Below, piece by piece: positions 1 to 11,393 of a stretch of DNA of 64,000 bases. The translations under genes were made by a program, and so were the position numbers. The notes beneath the pieces are model-generated. The model did no database searches, was not told the DNA's origin, and saw only the letters and a program-made list of their open reading frames with translations. Source of the DNA: an uncultured Romboutsia sp. (GTDB taxonomy: Bacteria; Bacillota; Clostridia; Peptostreptococcales; Peptostreptococcaceae). Position 1 is the stretch's first letter, and every line of letters starts with the position of its first letter. The stretch covers positions 1 through 64,000 of the forward strand of contig CAJFPU010000012.1 in NCBI GenBank assembly GCA_904418825.1, written 5' to 3'.

Positions 1-201
1 ATGTTCAGTAATATACAAATTAGTAGCTGTTGCTAGATTAGCAGCTGCTACATAATCTGCATTTTTTCTTGATGTTTCCTGTATATTTCCAAATCGCATA
101 AATCCTATCCCTGATAATGTTCCTAATATAGTAACAACTAAAACCATTTCTACTAACGTAAATCCTGCTCTTTTTTTCTTTTGTAAATTTTTAATTTTCA
201 T
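1..201 (-). CDS. Type IV prepilin-like protein, N-terminal part (runs off the window)
   Basis: Reverse translation gives MKIKNLQKKKRAGFTLVEMVLVVTILGTLSGIGFM..., a type III signal peptide/prepilin motif; directly follows pilB and pilC. Confidence 0.85.
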   Translation of the reverse strand, partial: MKIKNLQKKKRAGFTLVEMVLVVTILGTLSGIGFMRFGNIQETSRKNADYVAAANLATATNLYITEH

Positions 202-233
202 AATTATTCTCCTTAAAATATTTATTTTTTATA

Positions 234-1334
234 TTATTGGATTGAATTTATTGCATCAAACATAGGTATAACCATAGCAATTATAAAAAATCCTATAACT
301 AATCCTACAATTACTGTTACTATAGGCTCTGCTAGTTTCATAGTTTTTTCAATTTTTATATTCAATTCTTCACTGTAAAAATCATCAGTTACTCTTAAAG
401 TATTATCTAAATTACCACTTTCTTCTCCTATTCTTAACATTGATATAAATGAATTTTGAAAAACTCCTGATTTACTTATAGAGTAGCTTATATTATTGCC
501 TCTTCTTATGTAATCCCTTGATATTGAAAGTTTTTCATATACTATAGCATTATCTACGACTTTAGATGATATATCTATAGCATCTACAATATGAACACCA
601 CTTTTAACTAATATACTTAATGCTCTACAAAATCTAGTTGTAATTAACAATATTATCATTTGATTTATAAATGGAATTTTTAATTTTAATTTATCTTTAA
701 TGTATTTTGCTCTTGGGTTATATTTGATTATATAATAAATCGATAATATTGAAATTAAAGATAAAAAAGCTATATAAACATACTTTTCTCTAATAAAAAT
801 TGATGCATTTATTAATATCTTTGTTATCAATGGTGGATTTATTCCATTAGATTGAAATATCATTTCAAAATTTGGAATAATAAATACTAATATAAATAGA
901 CCTGACACCAAAGACATTATTATTAATAATATTGGATATATTGATATGTTAATAATTTTAGACTTAAGTTTTTCTTCATTATCATAATATTTAGCTAAAT
1001 CATTCATTATTTCATCTAAGTTTCCACTTAACTCTCCTGCTCTTAGCATATTTATAAAAAAATTTGAAAATAAATTTGTTTTTTCAAATGATTCAGTTAT
1101 GTTATTTCCATTTTGAATATTTATGGAGACTTTTTCTATTGCATTTTTTAATTTTTTACTAGATTGTTCATGAATTATATTTAATATTTTTATGATTTCA
1201 CATCCTGATTTGAGTAATATGCTCATTTGCTTGCATAATACTTTTAATTCTTTAGATTTTATTTTTTGATTAGATATTTTTGAATTTGTTTTAACTTTAG
1301 CATTATGTTGATTTGTATATTTAGTTTCTTGCAT
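234..1334 (-). CDS. pilC: Type IV pilus inner membrane assembly protein (PilC/GspF family)
   Basis: Two T2SSF-like repeats with SGxLDE / GEESGNLD motifs and TM segments; adjacent to PilB. Confidence 0.9.
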   Translation of the reverse strand: MQETKYTNQHNAKVKTNSKISNQKIKSKELKVLCKQMSILLKSGCEIIKILNIIHEQSSKKLKNAIEKVSINIQNGNNITESFEKTNLFSNFFINMLRAGELSGNLDEIMNDLAKYYDNEEKLKSKIINISIYPILLIIMSLVSGLFILVFIIPNFEMIFQSNGINPPLITKILINASIFIREKYVYIAFLSLISILSIYYIIKYNPRAKYIKDKLKLKIPFINQMIILLITTRFCRALSILVKSGVHIVDAIDISSKVVDNAIVYEKLSISRDYIRRGNNISYSISKSGVFQNSFISMLRIGEESGNLDNTLRVTDDFYSEELNIKIEKTMKLAEPIVTVIVGLVIGFFIIAMVIPMFDAINSIQ

Positions 1335-1335
1335 A

Positions 1336-2598
1336 TCATATACCCTCTAATAAGCCACATTCTTCTTGAGTAGTTATACCATTTTCTATTAAGTATGTAG
1401 CACTATCTTTAAAAGATATCATTTCACTTTTCTTTATAGTATTTGATGTATTACGACTATCCGTCCAATTATTTATTTCTTGTTTTAGACTTTCATTTAT
1501 CTCTAAAATTTCATACATAGCAGTCCTTCCATAATATCCTGTATCTTCACATTTATTACAAACTTGTATTGTATTTATTAATTTATCTAAATTATTTTTT
1601 TCAACAATATCCTTACTACAATTATTACATCTCTTCCTTACTAGTTTTTGAGATATTATTCCTATTAAAGTTGAACTTATTAGATATGTTGGTATATCCA
1701 TTTCTATGAGTCTATTAATTGATGATATAGTATCATTAGTGTGCATAGTACTTATTACTAAATGTCCTGTCGAAGCAGCTCTTATTGCTGTATTTGCAGT
1801 TTCTGTATCTCTTATTTCACCAACCATTATAATATCAGGATCTTGTCTAAGTATAGACTTAAGACCAACATCAAAAGTTAGACCTATTTTATCATTTACT
1901 TGTATTTGATTTATTCCTTTTATTTTATATTCTACTGGATCTTCTATAGTCATTATATTTTTATTACTATTTAGTAATTCTTTTAATATTGAATAAACTG
2001 TTGTCGTCTTACCACTTCCTGTTGATCCAGTTATTAGTAATATTCCTGATTTCTTATTTATTATATTTTCTATTTTTTCTATAGCTTGCTCTGAAAAACC
2101 AAGTTCAGACTTATCTTTTATAAGAGCTTGTCTATTTAATATTCTAAGTACGATCTTTTCCCCATATATTGTTGGTATAGTTGATGTTCTAATATCTACT
2201 TTAACATCTTCTATTTCTATATCCATTCTACCATCCTGAGGTAATCTTTTCTCTGTAATATTGATACCTGAATCCAATTTTATAACAGTAATTAAAAATG
2301 AATAAGATTCTATAGCTATAGTCAACATTTTACTTAATTCACCATCTACTCTAAATCTTATTATTACCTCATCTTCAAATGGTTCTATATGTATATCACT
2401 TGCATCTTTACAAATAGCTTTACTTAAAATATCTTTAAATTGAATTCTTGCATAATCTTCATATGAATTAGAAGTAATAGTACTATGTATTTCATTTTTT
2501 ACCAAATCAAAGTTTTTTTCTATATTTTTTATACTTAATAGTTTATTCTTCTTTAATAACTTTTCATTCTTTAAAATAGGTAATGTATTTTTCTCCAA
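1336..2598 (-). CDS. pilB: Type IV pilus assembly ATPase (PilB/GspE family)
   Basis: Walker A GSTGSGKTTT, RQDPDIIMVGEIRD, tetracysteine CNNCSKD...CNKCEDTGYYGR. Confidence 0.92.
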   Translation of the reverse strand: MEKNTLPILKNEKLLKKNKLLSIKNIEKNFDLVKNEIHSTITSNSYEDYARIQFKDILSKAICKDASDIHIEPFEDEVIIRFRVDGELSKMLTIAIESYSFLITVIKLDSGINITEKRLPQDGRMDIEIEDVKVDIRTSTIPTIYGEKIVLRILNRQALIKDKSELGFSEQAIEKIENIINKKSGILLITGSTGSGKTTTVYSILKELLNSNKNIMTIEDPVEYKIKGINQIQVNDKIGLTFDVGLKSILRQDPDIIMVGEIRDTETANTAIRAASTGHLVISTMHTNDTISSINRLIEMDIPTYLISSTLIGIISQKLVRKRCNNCSKDIVEKNNLDKLINTIQVCNKCEDTGYYGRTAMYEILEINESLKQEINNWTDSRNTSNTIKKSEMISFKDSATYLIENGITTQEECGLLEGI

Positions 2599-2929
2599 TA
2601 TAATATTATCCTCTCATCTATATTTTTTATTTATTGTATTCAAATTTCATACAATCATATCGTTTTAAATATTGGTTTAAATATTAATTTATAACTAATC
2701 TCTATAATATTTTGATATTTATGTCTTTATTCTAAGATTATCTTTATTTCTAATATATAGTCTTTAATTAAAATTTCAATTAATACTTAATACTATAAGT
2801 ATTATAGACATATAATTCCTTTTCATACTTTATATATTGAATTCTATTTTTCTTATTTAATATTTTATTTTTAGGTGTTAAATATAAAACTAAAAAAATA
2901 TTTTTATAGTTATTATTTTATAAAATTAT

Positions 2930-2970
2930 AAAAAGCTATGTAAAAACTTATTTCACATAGCTCTTTATAA
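2930..2970 (-). terminator. Stem-loop terminator downstream of the 3008-4081 ATPase gene
   Basis: agctatgtaaaaac...ttcacatagct inverted repeat. Confidence 0.55.
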
Positions 2971-3007
2971 TTTTATTATATTCTTTAATTTATATTCTAA
3001 TTATTAA

Positions 3008-4081
3008 CTATTTTTCATATTTTAATATTCTTTTTACTAATTCTGCTCTTAGTTTTTCCATTTCATCAAAATTCATATTTGGTACATAACATGCTTCGAT
3101 TATATCATGCTTAGCTTTAGCTCTTTTTAAGTTTGATATTGCATAATTTATTAATTCATTAAAAATCTTTTTATCAAAATCTATTTCTTCTTTGTATTTA
3201 GATAACTTATCTTCATCTATAAATTGATTAAGATCTATTTTTTCTTTATCTTCAAATATACTACTTACTGTTATAGCAATGTCTAAATCTTTTATTATTA
3301 TAGTTTCTAATTTTTCTTTAATTAATGGATAATGATATACTTCTACATTCATACCTTTTTGTACTGCCTTCTCATATACCTTTGTTAAGAATGTAGTTTT
3401 TCCAGTACCTATCTCTCCGTCTAAATAGTATATTTTTTTAACTTGACTTAATATGCTATCTGTATAATCTATATGACCAATTGGTGTTATCGCTGTTCCA
3501 AATAGATGTCTTTCTTTTTTATATTGACTTGAATTAGAAGTTTCTTTAAATAAATTTTCTATAAATTCATCTAATAATAAATTAAATTCTCCAATATTCA
3601 TAGCATTACTATATTTTTCTTCTATATCAAAATATATTGGCTCTGCAGCTTTTAAAAATTTATATGCTCTTCTAAAAGATGAACTAATATCTTTTCCAAC
3701 TTCTATTATTTCATCTTTATTTTTTTCTAAATCATCCACATTCCAAAATTCACCTAGATTAACTATTTCATCAATAGCCCCTGGATCTTTTGGATCTACA
3801 ACATGAGGTGATGTTCCATCTAATAAAACTACTCCTAATTTTTGTATCAATATAGCATCTAATGAGCTTGGATCTGATGGACAATAATGTAATTCAACAT
3901 CATATCCTTTACCTATAAATTCTTGTGCAATTTTTCTCATTAATGAAGATTTTCCTACACCTGGACCACCTTTTAAGCAAAATATTCTATTTATATCATG
4001 TTGAATTATATTGTCAAAAAAATTAAATGAACCATTAGCTGTATTAGCTCCAGGAAATATTTTTCTTATTTTACCTTCCAT
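3008..4081 (-). CDS. Protein with two P-loop ATPase-like domains (PRK06851-like)
   Basis: Two Walker A motifs in one chain: GGPGVGKSS and GEIGTGKTT. Confidence 0.7.
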   Translation of the reverse strand: MEGKIRKIFPGANTANGSFNFFDNIIQHDINRIFCLKGGPGVGKSSLMRKIAQEFIGKGYDVELHYCPSDPSSLDAILIQKLGVVLLDGTSPHVVDPKDPGAIDEIVNLGEFWNVDDLEKNKDEIIEVGKDISSSFRRAYKFLKAAEPIYFDIEEKYSNAMNIGEFNLLLDEFIENLFKETSNSSQYKKERHLFGTAITPIGHIDYTDSILSQVKKIYYLDGEIGTGKTTFLTKVYEKAVQKGMNVEVYHYPLIKEKLETIIIKDLDIAITVSSIFEDKEKIDLNQFIDEDKLSKYKEEIDFDKKIFNELINYAISNLKRAKAKHDIIEACYVPNMNFDEMEKLRAELVKRILKYEK

Positions 4082-4288
4082 ATATAAACCTCCTAAATTT
4101 CTATCTACTCTAAAATATTAAATATAATATAAATTTGTTACTCATATTATATATTTATTAATTATTTTAAATTGATAAATATTCTCATGATAATGTATTT
4201 TTATATTTGAATACGTATTTAAAAATGAAATTTCTAAGGATGTAAAATATTATGATAAAACAATAGTATCAATATTTAAAATAAAAAA

Positions 4289-4335
4289 TAAAAAGAGTAC
4301 CTTTAATATGAAAATATTATAAGGTACTCTTTTTA
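4289..4335. terminator. Intrinsic terminator downstream of APC permease 1
   Basis: aaaaagagtacctt...aaggtactcttttta perfect stem with T-tract. Confidence 0.8.
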
Positions 4336-4337
4336 TT

Positions 4338-5669
4338 TTAATTTGTATTCTTTTTCTTCATGTATTCATAAACAGGTAATCCTATTAATGTTATTATTAA
4401 TCCTACTATAGAATTACTCGGCTGTGTTATTAAAGTACTTAAAACTACAAATATACCTCCTAAAATAGCAATTATAGGAATTATAGGATATAGTGGAACT
4501 TTATACGGTCTTTCCATTTGCGGTTTTATTTTTCTTAATCTCATTACTCCTATAAATAGCATTGTATAGAATATCCATATAACAAATATAGCTAAGTCAG
4601 TTAATAAATTAAATTGACCAGATAATGAGTATAAAATTGATAATCCTACAATCAACCATGTTCCATTTAATGGAACTCCATTATTATTTAATTTACTAAA
4701 TGTTTTAGAAAAAGGTATTCTATTTTTACTTGCCATGGTATATGGTATTCTTCCTCCTGTTAATATAAATCCATTTAATGTTCCAAATACAGAAATTAAT
4801 ATTCCTAAACTTATTAATTTTGCTCCCGATATACCAAATAACTTATTCGCAACTAATGTAGCCGGTGCACTTACTACTGCCATTTCAGATGCTGTTACTA
4901 CTCTTAAGTATGCCACATTTATTATAAGATAAACTATCATAACTATAGATATACCACCGACAATTGCCATAGGTAAGTGTTTAGATGGTTTTTTCATCTC
5001 TCCAGCTAATAATCCAACATATATCCATCCATCATATGCAAATAAAGTTGCTATAAGAACTTGAGATAATGCTGTTACAATATTGATTCCTTCTCCTACT
5101 AAAGGAGTTACCATAGATGATGATGAATCTCCTTTTATAAATCCAAATATGATTATAACTATTAAAGGTAATAATTTACATAAAGTAGATATAGTTTGAA
5201 TTGCTCCTCCAAACTTTGCTCCTAAAGAATTTAATACTGCAATAAAAACTATTACTCCTATAGCAATAGCTATAACATATAAGTTATTGTTTATATTTAG
5301 TAAATTAGCACATTCTTGTGCAAATATAATACCTAATGCTGCAACTATTGCTGGTACAAATAATATTACTTGCATCCAACCTGTTAAAAATCCTATTCTT
5401 TCTCCATATATTTCTTCTAAATATACCATAATACCACCTGGTTTTATTATACTAGCTGATATCTCTGCTGCAGTTAATCCTGCCGTAATTGTTATAAGCC
5501 CCCCTATTAACCATGCTAATAGACCTAATCCTGGTCCTCCATTTGTTGCATCATATATAGCTTGTGGTTTAAAAAATACACCTGAACCTATTAATATACC
5601 AACTACAGTAGATACTGCTGCACTAAGTCCTATACTTTTTCTTAATTGTTGATTAGAGTTTTGACTCAT
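4338..5669 (-). CDS. APC-superfamily amino acid permease
   Basis: VVGILIGSGVFFKP N-terminal consensus, 12-TM profile, PYKVPLYPIIPI. Confidence 0.88.
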   Translation of the reverse strand: MSQNSNQQLRKSIGLSAAVSTVVGILIGSGVFFKPQAIYDATNGGPGLGLLAWLIGGLITITAGLTAAEISASIIKPGGIMVYLEEIYGERIGFLTGWMQVILFVPAIVAALGIIFAQECANLLNINNNLYVIAIAIGVIVFIAVLNSLGAKFGGAIQTISTLCKLLPLIVIIIFGFIKGDSSSSMVTPLVGEGINIVTALSQVLIATLFAYDGWIYVGLLAGEMKKPSKHLPMAIVGGISIVMIVYLIINVAYLRVVTASEMAVVSAPATLVANKLFGISGAKLISLGILISVFGTLNGFILTGGRIPYTMASKNRIPFSKTFSKLNNNGVPLNGTWLIVGLSILYSLSGQFNLLTDLAIFVIWIFYTMLFIGVMRLRKIKPQMERPYKVPLYPIIPIIAILGGIFVVLSTLITQPSNSIVGLIITLIGLPVYEYMKKKNTN

Positions 5670-6146
5670 CTAATACACCTCCTTTAATTTACGATAAATT
5701 ATTCTTATTTGTTTTACATATTTTACTATTATATTAATAAAATTTCAATATTATTTATTAAATTTTTTTAATTTTTAAACTTTTTAATAAATTTTAATTT
5801 ATAATATTCATTACTTTAATTTAAAATTCTTATTTATAATAATTTTATTAATAATTTATATATGTTTTACAAAAGTTATTACATTTTTTAGAGTATTCTC
5901 TCTATAAAGATATGTATTCGATGATTTATATATATTAGGATTCTTATTTAAAATATATATATAATATAATCATATACTATACATAAAATTAACTCTATTT
6001 AATCAACGTGACAATGAAACAATTCATGTCACCAACAACTTCATCAGTTGCTAAAAATATTATTTAATCTCAAAGTCAATACATTAATATAACTTTATTT
6101 GCAAACTTATTCATAAGCATTAGAGTAATATAATTTGCTTAATTAT

Positions 6147-6178
6147 AAAAAAGAGTAGTAAAATACTACTCTTTTAAT
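6147..6178. terminator. Intrinsic terminator of the engB/lon unit
   Basis: aaaaaagagtagtaaaatactactctttta. Confidence 0.75.
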
Positions 6179-6790
6179 TTAATCAACTGTTATATCATAG
6201 CCATGTTCTCTATATTGACTTATTATTTCATTCCATACTTCTTCTACTCCAGTTTTCTTTAAAGAAGATATAGGTATTATTTTTTCATCTTTTTCTAATT
6301 GTAACTTCTTTCTTATAATACTAAAATGCTTTTGATATTGACCTCTAGATATTTTGTCTGCTTTAGTTGCTATTACAACACAGTTATATCCAAAATGCTT
6401 TATCCATTCATACATCATAACATCGTCATTAGTAGGTTCATGTCTTATATCTACAAGCAAGAATATAGCACATAATTCTGGTCTATCTTGTAAATATCTT
6501 TCCATTATAACTCCCCATTTGTCTTTTTCTGACTTGGCTATTTTTGCATATCCATAACCAGGAAGGTCTACAAAGAAAAATTCTTTATTTATAAGATAAA
6601 AGTTTATAGTTCTAGTCTTACCAGGAGTTTGACTTGTTCTTGCAAAGTTTCTTCTATTTAATAATGTATTTACTGTAGAAGATTTTCCAACATTAGATCT
6701 TCCAACTAATGCTATCTCAGGTATTCCATCAGATGGATATTGAGATCTATTTATTGCACTCATTGTTATTTCTGAGCTTCTTATTTTCAT
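6179..6790 (-). CDS. engB: Ribosome biogenesis GTPase YsxC/EngB
   Basis: [25 protein letters not shown] GTPase motifs. Confidence 0.95.
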   Translation of the reverse strand: MKIRSSEITMSAINRSQYPSDGIPEIALVGRSNVGKSSTVNTLLNRRNFARTSQTPGKTRTINFYLINKEFFFVDLPGYGYAKIAKSEKDKWGVIMERYLQDRPELCAIFLLVDIRHEPTNDDVMMYEWIKHFGYNCVVIATKADKISRGQYQKHFSIIRKKLQLEKDEKIIPISSLKKTGVEEVWNEIISQYREHGYDITVD

Positions 6791-9153
6791 TATTTTTCAC
6801 CATTCCTTAATAATGCATGTTCTAACACTTCATCCATATGTTCAACAAGCACAAATTCCATTTGTTCTTTTACATTTTGAGGTATTTCTTCTAAATCTGC
6901 TTCACATTCTTTAGGAAGTAATACTTTTGTTATTCCAGCTCTATGGGCAGCTAATAATTTTTCTTTTATACCACCTACTGCTAATACCCTTCCTCTTAAA
7001 GTTATTTCTCCAGTCATTGCAACATTATTTCTTACTGGTATATTAGTTAATGCTGAAAGTACTGCTAGAGCCATAGTTATACCTGCTGATGGTCCATCTT
7101 TTGGTACTGCACCTTCTGGAAGATGTATATGTATATCATTTTTAGTATAAAAATCAGGATCTATATTAAATTTATCTGCTATAGATCTTATATATGATAT
7201 ACCAGTTTGAGCAGATTCCTTCATAACATCGCCTAACTTACCTGTTAAAACAACTTGTCCTTTTCCTTTTAAAACATTAACCTCTGTAGTTAACGTTTCT
7301 CCACCTACAGCTGTCCACGCAAGGCCTGTTACAATACCAACTTCTGGTTTAGTACCTGCTAATTGGTGTCTATATCTATTTTTACCTAAATATTCATCTA
7401 AATCAGCTTTAGTTACAACTACATCTTCTAAAGAAGGATTTTCAACATATTTTTTAGCTACTTTTCTGCATATTTTTGCTATAGTTCTTTCTAAATTTCT
7501 TACTCCAGCTTCTCTTGTATATGAATTTATTATATCTATTATAACTTCATCATCCATTTTTATAAAATCTTCTGTTAATGCATGTTCTTTTATTTGCTTT
7601 GGAAGTAAGTATTTTTTAGCTATATTTAATTTTTCTTGTTCTATATATCCAGATACTTCTATTATTTCCATTCTATCTAATAATGGTCTTGGTATCGTAC
7701 TTAAACTATTTGCAGTTGTTACAAATAATATTTTTGATAAATCAAAAGGTATTTCTAAGTAATGATCTACAAAGTCCTTATTTTGTTCTGGATCTAACAC
7801 TTCTAGCATTGCTGCTGCTGGATCTCCTTTATAATCAGAAGACATCTTATCTATTTCATCTAATAAAAATACTGGATTTTTTGTTTGTGCTTCTTTTAAT
7901 CCATTTACTATTCTACCTGGTATAGATCCAACATAAGTTCTTCTATGACCTCTTATCTCAGCTTCATCTCTAACTCCACCTAAAGAAATTCTTACAAATT
8001 TTCTCCCTAAGGAATCTGCTATTGATTTTGCTATTGATGTTTTACCTACACCTGGAGGACCAACTAAACATATTATAGGTCCTTTTAAAGACTTAGATAA
8101 TTTTCTTATAGCTAAATATTCTAGTATTCTTTCTTTAACTTTTTCTAAACCGTAGTGTTCATTATCTAATATTTCCTTAGCTTTTTCTAAATCAAGCTTG
8201 TCTCTAGTTTCTTTGTTCCATGGTAATGAAAATACTGTGTCTAAGTATGCTCTACTTACAGAAACATCAGGAGACATAGGAGATACTTTAGAAAATTTAT
8301 TTATTTCTTTTTCTATTTTTTCTTTTGTTTCTTTAGGAGCTTTTATTTTATTAAGCTTTTCTCTATATTCATCAGCTTCAGAATTTATATCATCTTCTTC
8401 TCCTAATTCTTTTTGTATAGCTTTTAATTGTTCTCTTAAATAATAGTCCTTTTGTACCTTATTCATTTGTTTTTTAACTCTTAAAGTTATTTTCTTTTCT
8501 ATCTTTAATATTTCTATCTCTTCTAATAAGATTGTATATATTAACTCTAATCTTTTCTTAACATCAAATTCTTCTAGTATTGATTGCTTTTGATCTGGCT
8601 TTAAGTATATATTTGCAGCTATAGTATCTATAAAGCGATCCACATTATCTATATCTGCTAAAGATATTAATATTTCTGGAGAAACTCTATTTCCTATATT
8701 TATGTACTCTTCAAAAGAATCAAAAACATTTCTTACAAATGCTTCAACCTCAACATCTTCATCTGCATTTTCCGAATCATATGCAACTTCTTCTATAACA
8801 GCTTTAAAGTAACCTTCTTCTTCATTCATTGCTACTTCTTTTATTTTACCTCTTGAGATACCTTCTACTAATACACGAACTGTATCTCCTGGTAATTTAA
8901 TCATTTGTTTAATTTTACAAATTGTTCCTACATGATAAAAATCATCTGTAGTAGGTTCATCTGTTTCAGCTTCTTTTTGAGATGTTAAAAATACTAAATC
9001 ATCATTTAATGCTCCTGCATCTAACGCTTTTAATGAAATTTCTCTACCTACGTCAAAGTTTAATATCATATATGGAAATATCGCTAATCCTCTAAGGGGA
9101 ATTAACGGTAATTCATGTTCTATTTTAGTATAATTCTGTTCCACCAATATCAC
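6790..9153 (-). CDS. lon: ATP-dependent protease La
   Basis: GPPGVGKTS Walker [17 protein letters not shown] catalytic Ser region. Confidence 0.97.
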   Translation of the reverse strand: MILVEQNYTKIEHELPLIPLRGLAIFPYMILNFDVGREISLKALDAGALNDDLVFLTSQKEAETDEPTTDDFYHVGTICKIKQMIKLPGDTVRVLVEGISRGKIKEVAMNEEEGYFKAVIEEVAYDSENADEDVEVEAFVRNVFDSFEEYINIGNRVSPEILISLADIDNVDRFIDTIAANIYLKPDQKQSILEEFDVKKRLELIYTILLEEIEILKIEKKITLRVKKQMNKVQKDYYLREQLKAIQKELGEEDDINSEADEYREKLNKIKAPKETKEKIEKEINKFSKVSPMSPDVSVSRAYLDTVFSLPWNKETRDKLDLEKAKEILDNEHYGLEKVKERILEYLAIRKLSKSLKGPIICLVGPPGVGKTSIAKSIADSLGRKFVRISLGGVRDEAEIRGHRRTYVGSIPGRIVNGLKEAQTKNPVFLLDEIDKMSSDYKGDPAAAMLEVLDPEQNKDFVDHYLEIPFDLSKILFVTTANSLSTIPRPLLDRMEIIEVSGYIEQEKLNIAKKYLLPKQIKEHALTEDFIKMDDEVIIDIINSYTREAGVRNLERTIAKICRKVAKKYVENPSLEDVVVTKADLDEYLGKNRYRHQLAGTKPEVGIVTGLAWTAVGGETLTTEVNVLKGKGQVVLTGKLGDVMKESAQTGISYIRSIADKFNIDPDFYTKNDIHIHLPEGAVPKDGPSAGITMALAVLSALTNIPVRNNVAMTGEITLRGRVLAVGGIKEKLLAAHRAGITKVLLPKECEADLEEIPQNVKEQMEFVLVEHMDEVLEHALLRNGEK

Positions 9154-9308
9154 TCCTTATTAAAGTGCTAGATTTTATTGCTTTATATATTATATAGTTA
9201 CAATTCTTAATTTTCAATATTAATAATAATCCATAATATATATTGCCCTTATTTTATAATGTATAAACTCTCTATTATTTATTATACACTAAATTTTAAT
9301 TTAAACAA

Positions 9309-9337
9309 ATTAATAAGCCCTCAAAGGGCTTATTAAT
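9309..9337. terminator. Stem-loop between lon and clpX
   Basis: aataagccctcaaagggcttatt. Confidence 0.6.
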
Positions 9338-9437
9338 TTATATTATATATCTATTTTATCATTTATTATAAATCATACCATAGTTATATTTATTTTATAA
9401 AATACTAATTTAATTTTTATGATTATAAGGTAATAAA

Positions 9438-9465
9438 AACAGCCTAGTTTATAGGCTGTTTTAAA
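9438..9465 (-). terminator. clpX terminator
   Basis: acagcctagtttataggctgtttt. Confidence 0.75.
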
Positions 9466-9471
9466 TAATTA

Positions 9472-10728
9472 TTATGCAGTTTCTTCTTCATCATCAGATA
9501 CTAAAATAGGTTGTTCTTTTCCTTCTACCGCTTCTTTTGTCACTATAACTTTTTTAACATCTTCTCTAGAAGGAACTTCATACATACACTCCATCATAGT
9601 ATTTTCAACTATACTTCTAAGACCTCTTGCACCAGTATTTCTTTCTATTGCTTTTTTAGCTATAGCTCTAAGAGCATCATCTCTAAACTCTAATTCAACA
9701 TCATCAAGTTCTAATAGTTTTTGATATTGTTTTACTAAAGCATTTTTAGGCTCTTTAAGAATTTTAACTAGTGCATCTTCATCTAGTAAATCTAGCGTTG
9801 CTATAACTGGTATTCTTCCTATAAACTCTGGTATTATACCAAATTTCAGTAAATCTTCTGGAAGAACTTGTGCATATATTTTACCTAAATCTATTTCTTT
9901 TTTACTTTCTATTTTAGCTCCAAAACCAAGTGTTTTCTCTCCACCACGTTTTTGAATTATTCTTTCTATTCCATCAAAAGCTCCACCTAATATAAATAAT
10001 ATATTAGTAGTATCTATTTTTAAGAATTCTTGATGCGGATGTTTTCTTCCTCCTTGTGGTGGAACATTAGCAACAGTTCCTTCTAATATTTTTAATAGAG
10101 CTTGTTGAACACCTTCTCCACTAACATCTCTAGTTATTGATGGATTTTCTGATTTTCTAGCGATTTTATCTATTTCATCTATGTATATTATTCCTCTTTC
10201 AGCTTTTTCTATATCAAAATCAGCAGCTTGAATAAGTTTTAAAAGAATATTTTCAACATCTTCTCCCACATATCCAGCTTCTGTTAATGATGTAGCATCT
10301 GCCATAGCAAAAGGTACATTTAATGTTTTTGCTAGGGTTTGAGCTAATAAAGTTTTTCCTGAACCAGTTGGACCTAATAATAATATATTACTCTTTTGTA
10401 TCTCTATATCCTTAGTGCTAGCTTTTTTATTATAAATTCTTTTGTAATGATTATATACAGCTACTGACAATGCTTTTTTAGCTTTATTTTGGCCTATAAC
10501 ATAATCATTTAATACTTCCATCATTTCCTTTGGCTTAGGTAAAGATGTAGTATCCTCTTCAACTACTTCCTCTATTTCTTCTTGTATTATTTCATCACAA
10601 AGTTCAACACACTCATCGCATATATAAACATTTGGACCCGCAATTAACCTTTTGACTTGTTCTTGGTTCTTGCCGCAGAATGAACATTTTAACTGTCTTT
10701 TGTCTTCATTTTTTGACATATTAAGCAC
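9472..10728 (-). CDS. clpX: ATP-dependent Clp protease ATP-binding subunit ClpX
   Basis: Zinc finger CSFCGKNQ...CDECVELC, Walker [16 protein letters not shown]. Confidence 0.97.
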   Translation of the reverse strand: MLNMSKNEDKRQLKCSFCGKNQEQVKRLIAGPNVYICDECVELCDEIIQEEIEEVVEEDTTSLPKPKEMMEVLNDYVIGQNKAKKALSVAVYNHYKRIYNKKASTKDIEIQKSNILLLGPTGSGKTLLAQTLAKTLNVPFAMADATSLTEAGYVGEDVENILLKLIQAADFDIEKAERGIIYIDEIDKIARKSENPSITRDVSGEGVQQALLKILEGTVANVPPQGGRKHPHQEFLKIDTTNILFILGGAFDGIERIIQKRGGEKTLGFGAKIESKKEIDLGKIYAQVLPEDLLKFGIIPEFIGRIPVIATLDLLDEDALVKILKEPKNALVKQYQKLLELDDVELEFRDDALRAIAKKAIERNTGARGLRSIVENTMMECMYEVPSREDVKKVIVTKEAVEGKEQPILVSDDEEETA

Positions 10729-10738
10729 CTCTTTCTAT

Positions 10739-11323
10739 CTACGGTCTATTTGTAATTACTTCATCTATTAAACCATATTCTTTAGCTTCCATTGATGACA
10801 TGAAGTTATCACGTTCAGTATCCATTTGAATTTTTTCTAATGGTTGACCTGTTCTTTCTGATAGTATTTGATTTAAAGTATCTTTCATTTTTAAGATTCT
10901 TTTAGCATGTATTTCTATATCAGTCGCCTGACCTCTTGTTCCACCTAATGGTTGGTGTATCATTATTTCACTATTTGGTAAAGCAAGTCTCTTACCCTTT
11001 GCTCCTGCTGCTAATAAGAATGCTCCCATAGATGCTGCCATTCCTATACATATAGTACTTACATCAGGTTTAATATATTGCATAGTATCGTAAATAGCCA
11101 TACCTGCTGTTATACTTCCTCCTGGTGAGTTTATATATAAATGTATATCTTTATCTGGGTCTTCTGATTCTAAAAATAATAACTGTGCTACTATAAGTCC
11201 AGCTGTAGCATCATTTACTTCATCACCTAAAAATATAATTCTATCCTTTAAAAGTTTTGAATATATATCGTAAGATCTTTCTCCTCTTCCTGTTTGCTCT
11301 ACAACTACAGGTACTAATGCCAT
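10739..11323 (-). CDS. clpP: ATP-dependent Clp protease proteolytic subunit ClpP
   Basis: [11 protein letters not shown] Ser motif, IMIHQPLGG His motif. Confidence 0.97.
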   Translation of the reverse strand: MALVPVVVEQTGRGERSYDIYSKLLKDRIIFLGDEVNDATAGLIVAQLLFLESEDPDKDIHLYINSPGGSITAGMAIYDTMQYIKPDVSTICIGMAASMGAFLLAAGAKGKRLALPNSEIMIHQPLGGTRGQATDIEIHAKRILKMKDTLNQILSERTGQPLEKIQMDTERDNFMSSMEAKEYGLIDEVITNRP

Positions 11324-11365
11324 CTGCTATACCCCCTAAATATCTTATTTATTCTATATATAATT

Positions 11366-11392
11366 TACAGTAGCCTAAAAGGCTACTGTAAG
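11366..11392 (-). terminator. tig terminator
   Basis: cagtagcctaaaaggctactg inverted repeat. Confidence 0.65.
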
Positions 11393-11393
11393 A

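Noticed and set aside
2600-2930. c-di-GMP riboswitch upstream of the pilus operon
   Set aside because: Such riboswitches precede pilus genes in related bacteria, but this region is almost pure AT and lacks the conserved GC-containing motifs I would expect.
5287-5652. Plus-strand 121-aa ORF opposite an APC permease
   Set aside because: Antisense to a well supported gene; low-complexity mirror of hydrophobic codons; no SD or family.
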